Shown: positions 49,001 through 60,200 of the stretch, in pieces | Layout: the number at the start of each line of letters is the position of its first letter | How positions within the stretch are numbered: the first letter of the stretch is position 1 | NCBI GenBank assembly: GCA_029298735.1 | Contig: JANSLP010000002.1 | Location: forward strand, 62,001 to 126,000 | Origin: Ophiostoma sp. CBS 140.51 | Taxonomy: Eukaryota; Ascomycota; Sordariomycetes; Ophiostomatales; Ophiostomataceae | Length of the DNA: 64,000 nt | Reading direction: 5' to 3' | The notes under the pieces: model-generated | What the model was told of the DNA's origin: nothing | The model's input: only the letters and a program-made list of their open reading frames with translations | Database searches by the model: none | Made by a program: the position numbers and the translations under genes

Positions 49001-49831
49001 CCTCTCTACCGTCCGCCGACCTCGTCCCTTTCCTCTTCCTCCCCTTGCAGATTTCACTTCCACGGCACCCAACCTCCATTGTGCTCCTCGCCACCGTTTA
49101 GCTCTTGTTTTTTTCCCTCGTTTACCAGCCTCGATTCTAATTTATAACCTCGACACAGCAGTTGAGCTGTACGGTTTAAGAGTCAATCCAAGTCTTGGCC
49201 CCGCTCACCACCGCGAGACACAAGAAGAGAGACAAGAAACAAAGTGAGGGATACAGAAACTGCAACACGCAGCTTCCCCCGATCCGATATATCAACAGCA
49301 TCCAGCAGCAAAAGAAAAGGAAACGAGAATTCCACTCCAGGAACGGAAACGACATCGACGTCGCAGTGGCAGTTTTGCAGTTTTTTTGCGTTTCTTTCAG
49401 CATTTTAATATAACGAAACGAAACGACAACTTTTAACGACGAAGACGAACCGACGACGACCTGACTATTTTCCCCTTCTACCTTCCGAACCGCCTCTACT
49501 GAGACTGATCGATCAATTGGGCTCTTGCAACCCGATTTCGAACCTTTCCCAGCATCAACGAGTTTTTCTTGCTTGCATTTTTGAGCGATTTGCACATTTC
49601 GTCTTGTTTGCTTTGCATGCAGTTCATTTGAGCTTCCGACATTCTCTTTCTTCCTGTCTCCTTCTCTCCATTCTTTTCTGTCCTATCAACTCTTTGCGGA
49701 GTTGATTATTGATAGAGACAGCCAGAGGCACAGCAACGCTGGATCTCCCGTCGATATCGCAAGCGCAGACCCGGGGCCCTTTTGACACACCGTCATACCA
49801 CCCTTACGCTGTTGCTCAGCGTCCTCCGTAC
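46001..49831 (+). promoter_or_regulatory. Putative promoter and long leader of the StuA-type gene
   Basis: The plus strand is strongly pyrimidine-rich at about 46080-47130 and 48460-49130, including near-pure C/T runs at 48540-48690. Such tracts are typical of ascomycete promoters and 5' leaders, and stuA of Aspergillus is known for long leaders with upstream reading frames and two transcript starts. Two overlapping plus frames (46493-47800 and 46675-47538) are open mainly because C/T-rich DNA lacks stops; the longer opens with TTG rather than ATG. A 16-bp perfect palindrome GTCTTCGTACGAAGAC lies at 48236-48251 next to TACGGAGT (48230-48237). The frame of the StuA-type protein stays open upstream of 49832 to at least 49709, so a 5' exon may lie here. 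Transcript ends cannot be placed from sequence. Confidence 0.4.
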
Positions 49832-52283
49832 ATGAACGAGCGACTGCCGTCGTTGCCTTTTCCTCCCTCTGCCCAGCAGGCATACTCGTCGGGAACCGTC
49901 TCCCCCCGGGTTAGCTCCATTGGGTCGTCTACGAGCTCCAGCGCCGATTCGCAGTCGCCGTACACCTCGGTCGCCTCTTCGCACGGCCCCAAGACGCCGC
50001 CGTCTGCCACCGTTCTTCCCTCGGTGCCCTCGTCCCTGTCCGGCGGCCTCCACACGCCCATTGTCCAGTCGTCCATCCACGGGTACGACCAATATCAACA
50101 CGCCATGAACCAAGGAACCGCAGAAATGTACTACCAGCAGCAGCACATGCAGGGTGGCCAGCAACAACCGCCGCCGGTCACCTCAAGTGCCATTGCCCAG
50201 TACACGCACCAACAGCCGCCGCTCCTGCAGCCCGGCCCTGCCCAGTACCCGAACCCGTCGCCCTACAATCAGTACGGCTACACCAATGGCCTGACATCGC
50301 CGCCGACCGCTGCTCCCGTGGCGAACCCCCTTGCGGCGAACCCGCATGTGCTCCCCCTTCCTGGCGTTGCCACACAGCAGGGCATGCAGAACAACTACTC
50401 GGGTTTCGATACCACGGGCCAAGTTGCGCCCCCCGGCATGAAGCCCCGTGTCACGGCGACGCTTTGGGAGGACGAGGGCAGTCTTTGCTTCCAGGTCGAG
50501 GCTCGCGGCATTTGCGTTGCCCGGAGAGAGGGTGAGTGTTCCTGAACATATGACTGTTTTATTTGGTTTTCATATTGCTAACTTTCACACCAAGATAACC
50601 ATATGATCAACGGTACTAAGCTGCTGAACGTTGCTGGTATGACCCGTGGTCGCCGTGATGGTATCCTGAAGAGCGAAAAGGTCCGCCATGTCGTCAAGAT
50701 TGGCCCCATGCACCTCAAGGGCGTGTGGTACGTTTGATATATCTCACCATTTTTTCTCTCGATGTTCTTGAACATGGTCTAACAAAAACAGGATTCCGTT
50801 CGAGCGTGCCCTAGACTTTGCCAACAAGGAGAAGATCACTGAGCTGCTGTTCCCCCTCTTTGTGCACAACATTGCTGCGCTGCTGTACCACCCCACCAAC
50901 CAGAACCGTACCAGCCAGGTCATGGCCGCTGCTGAGCGCCGGAAACAGGAGCAAGGTCAGATGCGCAACGGTCAGGCCGGCGCCCCTGGTCTTCCGTCTC
51001 TGCAGCACCACTCGACCATGGCCCTTCCCGGCCCGCAGCAGACATTGCCCTCGCATGCCAACATGGCGACTCCTACCGGCCGTCCGCCACTCGACCGCGC
51101 CCACACTTTCCCCACGCCGCCGACCAGTGCGTCGAGCGTCATGGGTGGTGGCATGAGCGCGTCCGAGCCGTTCTCGTGGCCGCAGCAGGGTGTCAACGGC
51201 GCACAAGGTAACAACCCAATGTCAATAGACACAAGCCTGAGCAACGCCCGCTCCATGCCTGCCACGCCTGCTACCACTCCTCCAGGCCCGCCGATGCAGG
51301 CCATGCAGCAGTACCCCCCGACGACCCAGGCGTACGATGCCTCGCGCTCCATGTACCACCACCAGACGCCGGCCCCGGCCACCCAGCAGCCGCCGTCTCA
51401 GCAGCACACGCCGCACCACAGCCAGCAGCAGCAGAGCCATGGCTACCCCGGCAGTGCGCCCAACAGCAGCCCCCACGACCGCAACAACATGTACGGCCAC
51501 AATGCTGTCGCTGCTGCCGCTGCAGCTGCCGCGGGCGGTTACGTCAAGACCGAGATGTCTGCCCCGGCGACCAACCGCTCGTCGATTGCTGGCCCATCTG
51601 GCAACGAGCCTGTCGTGGACAACAAGCAGCAGACCAACGGCCTCCTGCAGCACACTCACAACGGTCATGCCGGAGACGGCGTGTCCCACGGCGGTGTTCC
51701 CGAGGACGAGCACGACCACGAGCACGAGACAGAGTACACGCACGACAGCAGCACGTACGATGCGAGCCGCGCCCAGTACAACTACGGTGCGCCCCAGGTC
51801 GCTACGCTGCCGAGCGAGCACAGCCACCTGTCTCCCGACGTTGCAGCCGCTGCTGCCGCCAATCACCAGGCCACGTCTGGCCGGTCGACCCCACGCAGCG
51901 CTGCCTCGCAGGCTTACTACGCCCAGCAGGGCTATAGCACGCCGCCCCGCACGGGTGGTGCTGCCACCGCTGCCACCCAGGCGTCAAGCAACCTGTACAA
52001 CGTCGTGACGAGCGATCGTGGAAACGCGAACGGCGCCCCGACACAGGATGTTTACGCTGGTCCGGCCGACCTACCCGGCGCTCTGCCCAACGGTTACACG
52101 ACCCCGACTCTGAACGGCACGTCAACAGGCATGAAACGTGGCCGCGACGACGACGACGACCGGTCCTCCATGGACATGAAGCGCCGCAAGACGCTGCTCG
52201 ACTCGTCGATGCCCTCGGCCGTGTACGATGCATCTGCTATCAACCGCGCAGCTCCTCCCGTCGGTGCCCCGAGACACAGATAA
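49832..52283 (+). CDS. stuA: APSES-domain transcription factor, StuA/ASM-1 type
   Basis: Exons 49832-50531, 50595-50727 and 50792-52283 (introns 63 and 64 bp, GTGAGT and GTACGT donors) give 774 residues. The APSES DNA-binding domain spans about 206-314 (VTATLWEDEGSLCFQVEA, NHMINGTKLLNVAGMTRGRR, LKGVWIPFERALDFANKEKI, LLYHPTNQNR), interrupted by both introns. Gln/Pro-rich flanks, the conserved DRAHTFPTPPTSASSVMG and LSNARSMPATPATTPPG blocks, an acidic EYTHDSS segment and a bipartite nuclear signal (KRGRDDDDDR ... MKRRKTLL, about 724-748) complete the StuA pattern. The family controls conidiophore and spore development and binds WCGCGWNM sites. The usual StuA start corresponds to the ATG at 50105 (MNQGTAEMYYQQ, 683 residues). 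The in-frame sequence upstream is Ser/Pro-rich with GC-rich third positions and looks coding, so I give the first ATG, 49832. A further 5' exon is possible. Confidence 0.92.
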
Positions 52284-53808
52284 GCCGTGATTTCTGGGGC
52301 TGTGGGGGCTTGCAAGCCGTTTTCTTTTTTTTTTTTCTTTCTTCTTCCGTTTACTTTTTTCGACTACACTTTTTATGATGCCTTTTCGTCATTTTCGCCT
52401 TTTTTCCCCTTACTCTTTTACTTTTCTTTCTCGCCCCCGGACACTCGGACTCTTCGACGATAAACAGCCGAAAGCCGCAAACGGGGGAAATGCTTTCAAG
52501 TGATTAATGACCCCAAGAAGACACCCTGGACGAAAAGCGATCATCGACATGCATTTTTCACGACTTATTTTACTTTCCTCATTTTCAAACCCAACTTTTT
52601 ATACGATAACACGGGACCCACACCGACGACACATTGAATCATCTCCTTGCGAGACCAAACGACCACTCCTTTGAAAGCAAGCCTGCTATTTTTTTTCATT
52701 TTCTTTTATGTCGCCTTTTTTCGACTGCTTATCGCCTTTTCCTTTTTACTGTTTTCGTCTGTGTCTGCGGGAACGCTCGCATCGATTTCGATACGACTCA
52801 AGTATCCTGAGACCGACCTCGACACTTCGTCTTTTTTCTTCTTCTTTTTTCTGTGCCTTTAAAATGCCTGAAATGGTGTAAATGCCTGATGACCTAACGC
52901 CCCCCACCGCATGGAAGGATTTAATTTTTAAAGATTTTATTCCTATTCTATTTTTTTCTGTTTTCCTCTTTTTGGACCTTTCTCCCTTTTTTCACTCTCC
53001 TATTTTTTGCCTCTTCTGTTTTTTGTTACTTATGTTATCTTTTTTATGTGGCCAGATAAACGTTTTTATGGGAACATGGGAGAACGTTTTTACTACCTGT
53101 TTTGATTTTATGGAGGAGGATATGGGAACACTACCTACAAGCAACGCACAACACACACTACACACTGCACTGCACGCGTTTGTCAGGGGCCTGTGATGTA
53201 AACCAGGCCCTTTTTGTTTATTTTGTATACATGGCAAACAGGGGGACGAGCAAAAAGAGAATCCCCGAGTTGTGTTGGACTTGCCCAAAACACAAAAGAA
53301 TCAATTTCAAAAAAAGACCACAAAAACCACACACTTCCTTCCCCCTTATCACAGTGCACATGTTTATTCCTCCCCAACCCCCAGCCTCTTACCGTTGGCA
53401 GCGTTGGATTGAGGTACTTATTTATCTGCTGCTCCAAGGGTGTTTCCCGCCTCCTCCATTTGGTTCTCACTCCACCATGTCTATTCCCTCTTTTACGATT
53501 TTGTCTGCGTCGCAGGTCACGAATCCTGCTGACTGGATATTTTTTCCTTGTCTCTTGTCTGTCCTTTCCTCTGTTTATTAATGACCCTAACGACCTTTCT
53601 TTCTATTTTAAGAATAAAAAAGTGATTATTATATCTTCTGTCCGTCTCCATCTTTGCCATTGTGACTTTCTGTATCTGCTTGGTGCTCTTTTATAGAAAA
53701 ATACATATGTGAAAGTCGTGAACGTCAGAACAATGTTCTCGGGTGTGTGTTGTGTATGTTAAAGCAAGGTTGACACTAATTTATGCCATGTTCATTCCAC
53801 GTGGTAAG
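52284..53808. other. T-rich 3' flank of the StuA-type gene
   Basis: Contains long T- and TC-rich runs (for example 52319-52350 and 52690-53050) expected of a 3' UTR and downstream flank. A 104-codon plus frame at 52882-53196 begins with ATG but encodes a Phe/Leu-rich string that reflects T-rich DNA. I support no gene here. Confidence 0.5.
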
Positions 53809-54099
53809 CTAGATATAATGTGGAATATATTCAAATTCCACGTTCGGGTCATATTGGCTGCCATCTAGAAGAGGAGCTTGGTGCACGAGCATTTGGAGAT
53901 CTACGTTGTTGATTGATAAAGATAAAAGTTGTAACATTCTCCAAATTTCAGGTTGTATCGCGGACACCTGGACCATTAGATATCTCGGATGTGATCCGAT
54001 GCTGACTATTTGTACGTCGTAGATTGTGTGGTTCAGATATCTTGGCCTCTTATTTCCCCAGAGTGTGAGGTAGGTCAGGTGAGCAGCTACTGCATGCAT
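53809..54099 (-). pseudogene. Possible fragment of a leucine-rich (F-box type) protein
   Basis: Minus-strand frame of 96 codons. The segments AHLTYLTLWGNKRPRYL, LQLLSLSINNVDLQMLVHQAP and YDPNVEFEYIP have the spacing of leucines and short beta-like segments seen in fungal F-box/LRR proteins, and the composition is not low complexity. Nothing recognisable continues it on either side, so it would be an isolated remnant. The resemblance is weak and could be chance. Confidence 0.25.
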
Positions 54100-54202
54100 G
54101 CATGCCTTGTCCTACATCATGCAGGCTGGGGAAAATATTGTTCATCGCGAATCCATCTTACCCTCATCAGCATACTTTCGACAAGCTTCAGTTCTGCTCA
54201 CA

Positions 54203-55615
54203 ATGTCCACCGCACACAGTTCAAAAGTGCTTCCCAGTGCTAGATGGTTGTCGCACGACTTCTGGAATTATGGCGGGATGAAAGAGCGACTTGAGGGCAT
54301 CATCGCCAAGCTTGACACCTCGACATTGGTACAACATGCAGAGCAAATACTTGACCAAAAGGTTATATTGAGCAAGTCCTTCTCGGCAGGTCAATATTGG
54401 GCTTGTTTTGAGATGGTCAACCTGATCATCGCAAGAGTCCGTTTACCAAGGCACCCCGATGCGCGGGCGACACTGAGTGAAGAAGACGAAGCGTACTCGA
54501 TGGAATGCGAAGTTGCAACAATGACATATGTTCGACAGAACCTTCCTTCCGTTAGGATCCCACGCGTGTATGCCTATGAGGCCGCTGGTTCGAGTCGGGC
54601 GTCCGCTCTCGGAGCGGTTTATATGCCCATTGAAGGGTTTTACGGCAACACGCTCCAAGATGTCGAGTTTGACATTTGCGACCTACCAGTGCGTGTTCCT
54701 ATCCAACCCATCCACCCAGTGCCCTAAGCATTAGTGTCTACTCGAACAAGCCTAAGACAGCCGTCTTCATCATTTTAGTTGCCAACACAGGAGCACATCA
54801 TCACACAATGGACGAGGGTACAAGCAGAGATCGCAACATTGGCGTTTCCCTACATCGGATCCATCTCGTCGGTTTTAACGACTGGTGAGCCTGTTATTGA
54901 CAGATTGGCCACGGCCATAGTCCATGGGCTGGGCAGCCATGGCCCTTTTCCAAGCACGGCTGCATACTTCTGCGCCATTGCCGATGCAGCTGTTCGCAAG
55001 GAGAAGAAGCAGTCGATAAGTGACAGCCCATCCTGGAAAGCACTGGGCGCATTTGTCTTTCACGATATTGTGCACAGAACTGCTCTTTATCAGTCAAATC
55101 GGCTAGGGAGCACCGCCGGAGACGGCGAGCTCTTCCCTCTGAACCACATGGATCTCGGCACGTAGAACATTCTGGTTGATGATGAGTTCAACTTCCTTGC
55201 CATCATCGACTGGGAATTTGCACAGACCGCGCCATGGCCCGTCAATTACTATCCCATGCCGTTCCCGTTCACGGATTCCGACGCCGAGACTCAGGCCATT
55301 CTACAAGATCCAACGCACCTGGCGCACGAGAACGTATCGAGACAGGATGCGGCCCGCAAGCTGTATGTCGAAAAGTTTCGGGAGGCTGAGGCAGAGCTCC
55401 GGGAACAAGGCCGTGCATTGGCAGGGTCGTTTGCCGATGTCCTAGATGGCCCAGCATCAAGAACCTACGCATGCTTCTCAAGGTTGGGGCGAATGCCAGT
55501 GGTGGACGAGCAACTGGTTCGTGAGATGGTGTGGCTTGCTTTTGGCGATGGCTTGAGCAGTGACGAGACAGAGAGTTATTTGCAGGGCATCAAAGCTAAG
55601 ATGTTCGCCCGATGA
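54203..55615 (+). pseudogene. Phosphotransferase (APH/choline-kinase fold) with one amber codon in the catalytic loop
   Basis: Exons 54203-54688 and 54779-55615, intron 90 bp (GTGCGT donor, TTTTAG acceptor, phase 0). Read through, it would encode 440 codons, normal for the fungal aminoglycoside-phosphotransferase-like family. The N-lobe shows ILSKSFSAGQYWACFEMV and RIPRVYAYE. The catalytic loop reads HMDLGT, then TAG at 55163-55165, then NILVDDEFNF and AIIDWEFAQTAPWP, followed by an intact C-lobe to TGA at 55613. The family motif is HGDLGTQNILVD, so the stop sits exactly where Gln is expected; CAG to TAG is one C-to-T change in a CpA context, the preferred RIP context. The Met in place of Gly in the loop is also atypical. 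No other lesion is visible, so inactivation is recent, or the stop is a sequencing error or is read through. Splicing around it would remove the catalytic Asn and DWE. Substrate unknown. Confidence 0.75.
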
Positions 55616-57200
55616 AGCAGGAAATGTCACGCGTCAAGACATTTTGATACATCTCGCCTGAGGCTTTCGTCTAACAATGCAGTTCTCAGTCTAAGAGCGT
55701 CATGCGAGGCCATCGTCGCCTGTTATCCCTGGCTTGTCCTTGCCATCGTGATAAAAACGCGCCTGTGCTTTCCATATGCCGTCGGAACGAGTTGCAAAGC
55801 TGTTGTTAAGAAATCTGTCGCGTCTGATGTTTGGCCCACATAGCCGGCCAGCCGGTCGCGACAGGGTCTATTTTTGTTTTCTGGGGAGGACGTGCGCGCG
55901 TGCTCATGTAAGACTCTGTAAGGACTAAGACCTGGTCGTGCATGAATCTGGCATATTGCTGCTGAAATTGCGGCTGTGGTTCGCTTTGGTCGTGCTCTGA
56001 GGTCACTTTTTTGTTGTGGCTTTTTAGCAGCCCAGGAACGAGCCACGACGAAATTTGCCCGCATCAATTCAACCCTTGCGTAGAAGTCTCATTTTCGTCC
56101 GTTCTCATATTTTATGCGCAGGGGAGCGTGCCGACAAAGAGGGCTGTGACAATTCGTTGCGACGTTGATGGCTTGATGAACGCATTGGATGAATGGCAGT
56201 CATTTCTTCTTTGAAGACTTCTTTGGTCGTGCTTCTTGTCATTTGGTCTTTTTGGGCCAGGCCTCGCTCTTTCATCACATCTCCATTTGCCCCTATTTGC
56301 CCCTGATTATCAGCGCCAACAGCCAGGAGAACAGGGCCCAAAAGGACCCAACAAGACCAAAAAAGAACCAAAAACAGCGCTACAGTTGGTGTCAAACGGG
56401 GGCACCCGTGCAGCCCGTCGCGTTGGAAGCATCACGTGACATAAATATACCCACTGTTACCCTAGCAACCCTACCTCTTTAGGCTTAGAGCGAAACGCAG
56501 TTGGGCGCGGTTTGGCGGTTTTGGTGGTTTTGGCAGTTTCCCTTTGGGCAGAAGCGGGCCACTGGGGGCGCGTTGTGGGCACCGCTTGACCCTTTGGTAA
56601 TAACACTCAGAGTGCCTTTGCGCTTTGCGGGTGGTCACGGCAGGTGCAATCGGCCAGCCCAGGCCGTCCCTAATGCAATGCAAATGCACCTTCACCGTAT
56701 CACCGCCTTTGTTGCTTTTTCGCTTTTTCCGAACACACCTCTTTTTTCCTCTCCCTTTTGTGTGTGTTATTTTCCATTTTCCCACCGCACTTCCTTTTCT
56801 GCCTTCCTTTTTGCTCTATTGACCCATCTTCGTGCAGCTATTCCTCTTCTGCGCGTCCCCCCTCTCCCCACGCTCCCTTTTTCCTTTGAGTGCACCGTCG
56901 TGATCTGTCCAAAAGACTGGAGTTTTGTCATTTTTCGCGATCTTGACCGATTTGCGATTGTTACGTTTTTGCGATTTGCGCTGCCTCCCGTTTTGATTGA
57001 GCCTATTGCCTTTCTGGCCCGTGGCGCAACAAAAAAGCGGATAAAAAAGAAACACGAAACACAGGACCCAAGACAGCCCAAAGACAATCAAAGGACATCC
57101 AAAAATTGAAAGACAACCCATTGACCGTTTGTTCTCCTCCCCACGTCAATCCCAATCTCGTTTCCAGTCTTTACACTGCCCCAAAGATTCTCCATCTCTC
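55616..57200. other. Intergenic region upstream of the FIN1-like gene
   Basis: No supported gene. The plus strand becomes T/C-rich at about 56700-56890, as expected of a promoter and leader. The frame of the FIN1-like gene is open back to 57129 but without an ATG, so that part is read as 5' leader. Minus-strand and other frames of 95-200 codons here are composition-driven and show no motif. Confidence 0.45.
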
Positions 57201-60200
57201 ATGGCCTCGCCATTGTCGCCCCTCCAGCACGCGACGCTCAACAACATCAACATTCCTAGCCAGCCGACACCCGCGTTCGACGACTACGACGTCGTTCACG
57301 TCTCCTCCGTGACCACGACACACATTCTCACCGAAGAGACCTCCTCCTCGACCACCGCCGCGTCGTCCTCCAACAGGCTCCCTCCTTTCGTCTTTCCGTC
57401 GCCGACGAAAGACGACTTTGCCGACAACAACTTTGACATGGCCAGTATGGACACGTCGGCGAACAGCTCGCCGTTTATGAACTCGGTTATCCACACGGTT
57501 CCCTCACACGACGACGATCATCACAACAGCAGTAGCCAAGAGAACGTGTCGCCGCATCCGAATCCCAACACGAGCCCTAGCCACACCAACATTGACATGC
57601 ACAACACCATCAATGCGAAACTTATGCCGCCACCCGTCATCACAAACACAGCACCGCCGCCCAGCATGACGGGCCGGCAAGGGCGTCCCGGTTCGCGTAT
57701 CTTGTCGGGCAGCGAGCTGTCGCCGCTCAAGATCCTCCAGGGTCGCGTGAGTGGTGGCCCGCCGTCCTCGTCTGCCGCTAGCACCGCAACTCTGGGCAGC
57801 CCTGCCTCCCCCGACAGCGGAGCCGATAGCCGTCGTGGCACCGACACCGCCGACGACCAAGCCTCCTCGACCGCTTCCTCGCCTCCCCCGAGCTATCCGC
57901 CCTCCTCCTCGCGCAGAATGTCCTCCTCCTCCAACGGCCAGATGCTGCCTCCTGCGCTTCCCCTGGGTCGCACACCGCGCAAGTTTACTGGCCCCGATAA
58001 GCGGTTCCCTGTTAAGATCAGCGTACCCTCTGTTATCTCGTCCGGCGTCTCGGTCGCGTCGTCAGGCACTGCTTCGCCTGTTGGACCTCGGTCGCCTATG
58101 CAGCTTCCTGTCCAGCATGCTACCCAGCCCGTTGTTCCAGCGTTGAGCCCACAGGTGCCAGGCTCGCCCTCGCAACAGGCAGGCCAGGCCATGTTTGTCA
58201 ACATCCAGAAGCAACAGAAGCCGCTGCACGGTCGCCAGATGAGCCTGGACGAGGCCATCCAGCTGAACGAAGGTCTCAAGCAAGCCATTGAGATCTTTGA
58301 GGATGAGACGAGTGTGATTGAGGACGAGGTCGTTGGCAGCAGCAACGGCAGCCACCACGGCGGTAGCCACCACGGAGGCAGCAACTACGGTGGAAGCAAT
58401 CATGGTGGTAGCAACCACGGCAGCGGCCACAGCGAGGACGGCCACATTCAGAGACACCGCACACCGCACCAGCCTCACAGACGGCGCGATAGCCTTGCCA
58501 ACAGCAACAGTGCGCGCAACTCGCCTGCTCCCGACGACGGTGCTGCTGGCATGGACGACACCATGGCTAGCACCTTCAGCACCTTCTCGGCCGTCCCCAA
58601 CTCGGCCATGATGTCGCGCCTCGGTCGTGGCAACGGCAATAACGGCACCAGCAGCCCCTTCAAGCCGGCGCCTCCTGCCAACGGCTTCGGCCACCACACC
58701 GCGGCTCGGTCAAGATCTGGATCCATGTCTGGCCCTAGCGGTCCCTCTCCTGTCCAGCGCACGCCTCGCGCCAACGGCACCACCAATGGTAACACCAACG
58801 GCAACGGCAACCACCGCACCAGCCACTACGAGCCCGGCAACACAGCGAGTCTCCTGATGGACTTTACTGAGCAGCTCCGCATGGCACATAATGCGCAGCT
58901 GTCGCCCTCCAAGGAGCGCTTCGGCCCGCAGTTGAGCGCCAACGGCAACGGCGCCCACGACCATACTGGCAACGGTGCTACGGCAACACCGCAGCGCAAG
59001 AGCCTCGTCAACCTGCTCGATTTTGAGATCCCGCCTCTGCCGACCCCCCGCAGTATCCCGACCGTCACACCCCGCGAACTCGAGAGCCTCAAGTCCAACT
59101 TCTTGTCCGAGATCAGCAGCCTCAAGGCGACCCTTAGTGGCAAGGAGGCCGAGGTGCTGGCCCTCAAGACGGCTGTCGGTGATGCCGAGAAGCGCGTCGG
59201 CGAGTGTATGGAGCAGCTGCGCGAAGAGCGCGGCGCACGCGATCTTGTTTCGGAAGAGAAGGAGCAGTGGGAGCGCCGTGGCCGTGAGATGGAGGAGGTC
59301 TTGCGCAAAGTCAAGGGCGAGATTGTCATGGGCCACCGCGATCGTGACGAGCTCGAGGCCAAGCTGGACGAGTCCGAAAAGCGCCGCGAAGCCGCTGAGA
59401 TGATGGCTCAGGAGGCCGAAACCAAGATGGCTGCGATGCGCGCGGGCCGGGCAACGAACACCGGCAGCCCTGGTGGTGGATCAACATCATCCACAGCTGG
59501 CTCTGGCTCTGGCACCGTCCAGCGCGAGGTTGAGATCGCCGTCGAGCGTGTCGCGCGCGAGCTGCACGTGGCCTACAAAGCCAAGCACGAGACCAAGGTT
59601 GCCGCCCTCAAGAAGAGCTACGAGGCCCGCTGGGAGAAGCGGGTGCATGAGCTTGAGACGGTTGCTGAGGCCTTGGCTCAGGAGAACGACAAGCTGCGCA
59701 TCGGCCGCGACGCTACCCTGTCCAAGGTCGTTCCCGGCGAAGAAGAGCGTCGTGTCGCCGAGGAGCACCGTGAGCGCGAGGCGCGCGATGCCGCCCAGAT
59801 CAAGGAGATGGGCGCCGAGGTCAACAAGCTTGAGGCCGTCGTGCGCGCCGTCAAGGCCGACAATGCCGAGCTGCGCACGCTGCTAGAGCAGGAGCGAATC
59901 GAGAAGGGCGAGCTCGTCAGCTTGGCCGAGGAGATGATGTCGATGCAGCAAAGCTTTATTGCTTCGTCCTCGTCGGCACCCGCGGTGCCCTCAACAGCTG
60001 CGACTCCTGCCACGGTCAGACGCCAGCCGACTGTTTCTTCCTCTGGCTACGGCCAGCAATCCATGTCACCGCGCAAGACGGTGGCCCCCAAGACCCCCGG
60101 CACCGCCAGCCGCACGTCCGTGTCGGGTATCAGCCGGCCGCCGAGCAGCACTGGTCACCGTAACAGCATGGCCATGGACCCTCCTTCCACAGTCGCCTCG

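Noticed and set aside
52882..53196. 104-codon plus frame rich in Phe and Leu, like a membrane protein
   Set aside because: It lies in the T-rich 3' flank of the StuA-type gene, where T runs yield Phe/Leu codons automatically.
55161..55230. Intron model (GTAG donor at 55162) to splice out the amber codon
   Set aside because: Non-consensus donor, and removal would delete the catalytic Asn and the DWE metal-binding motif.
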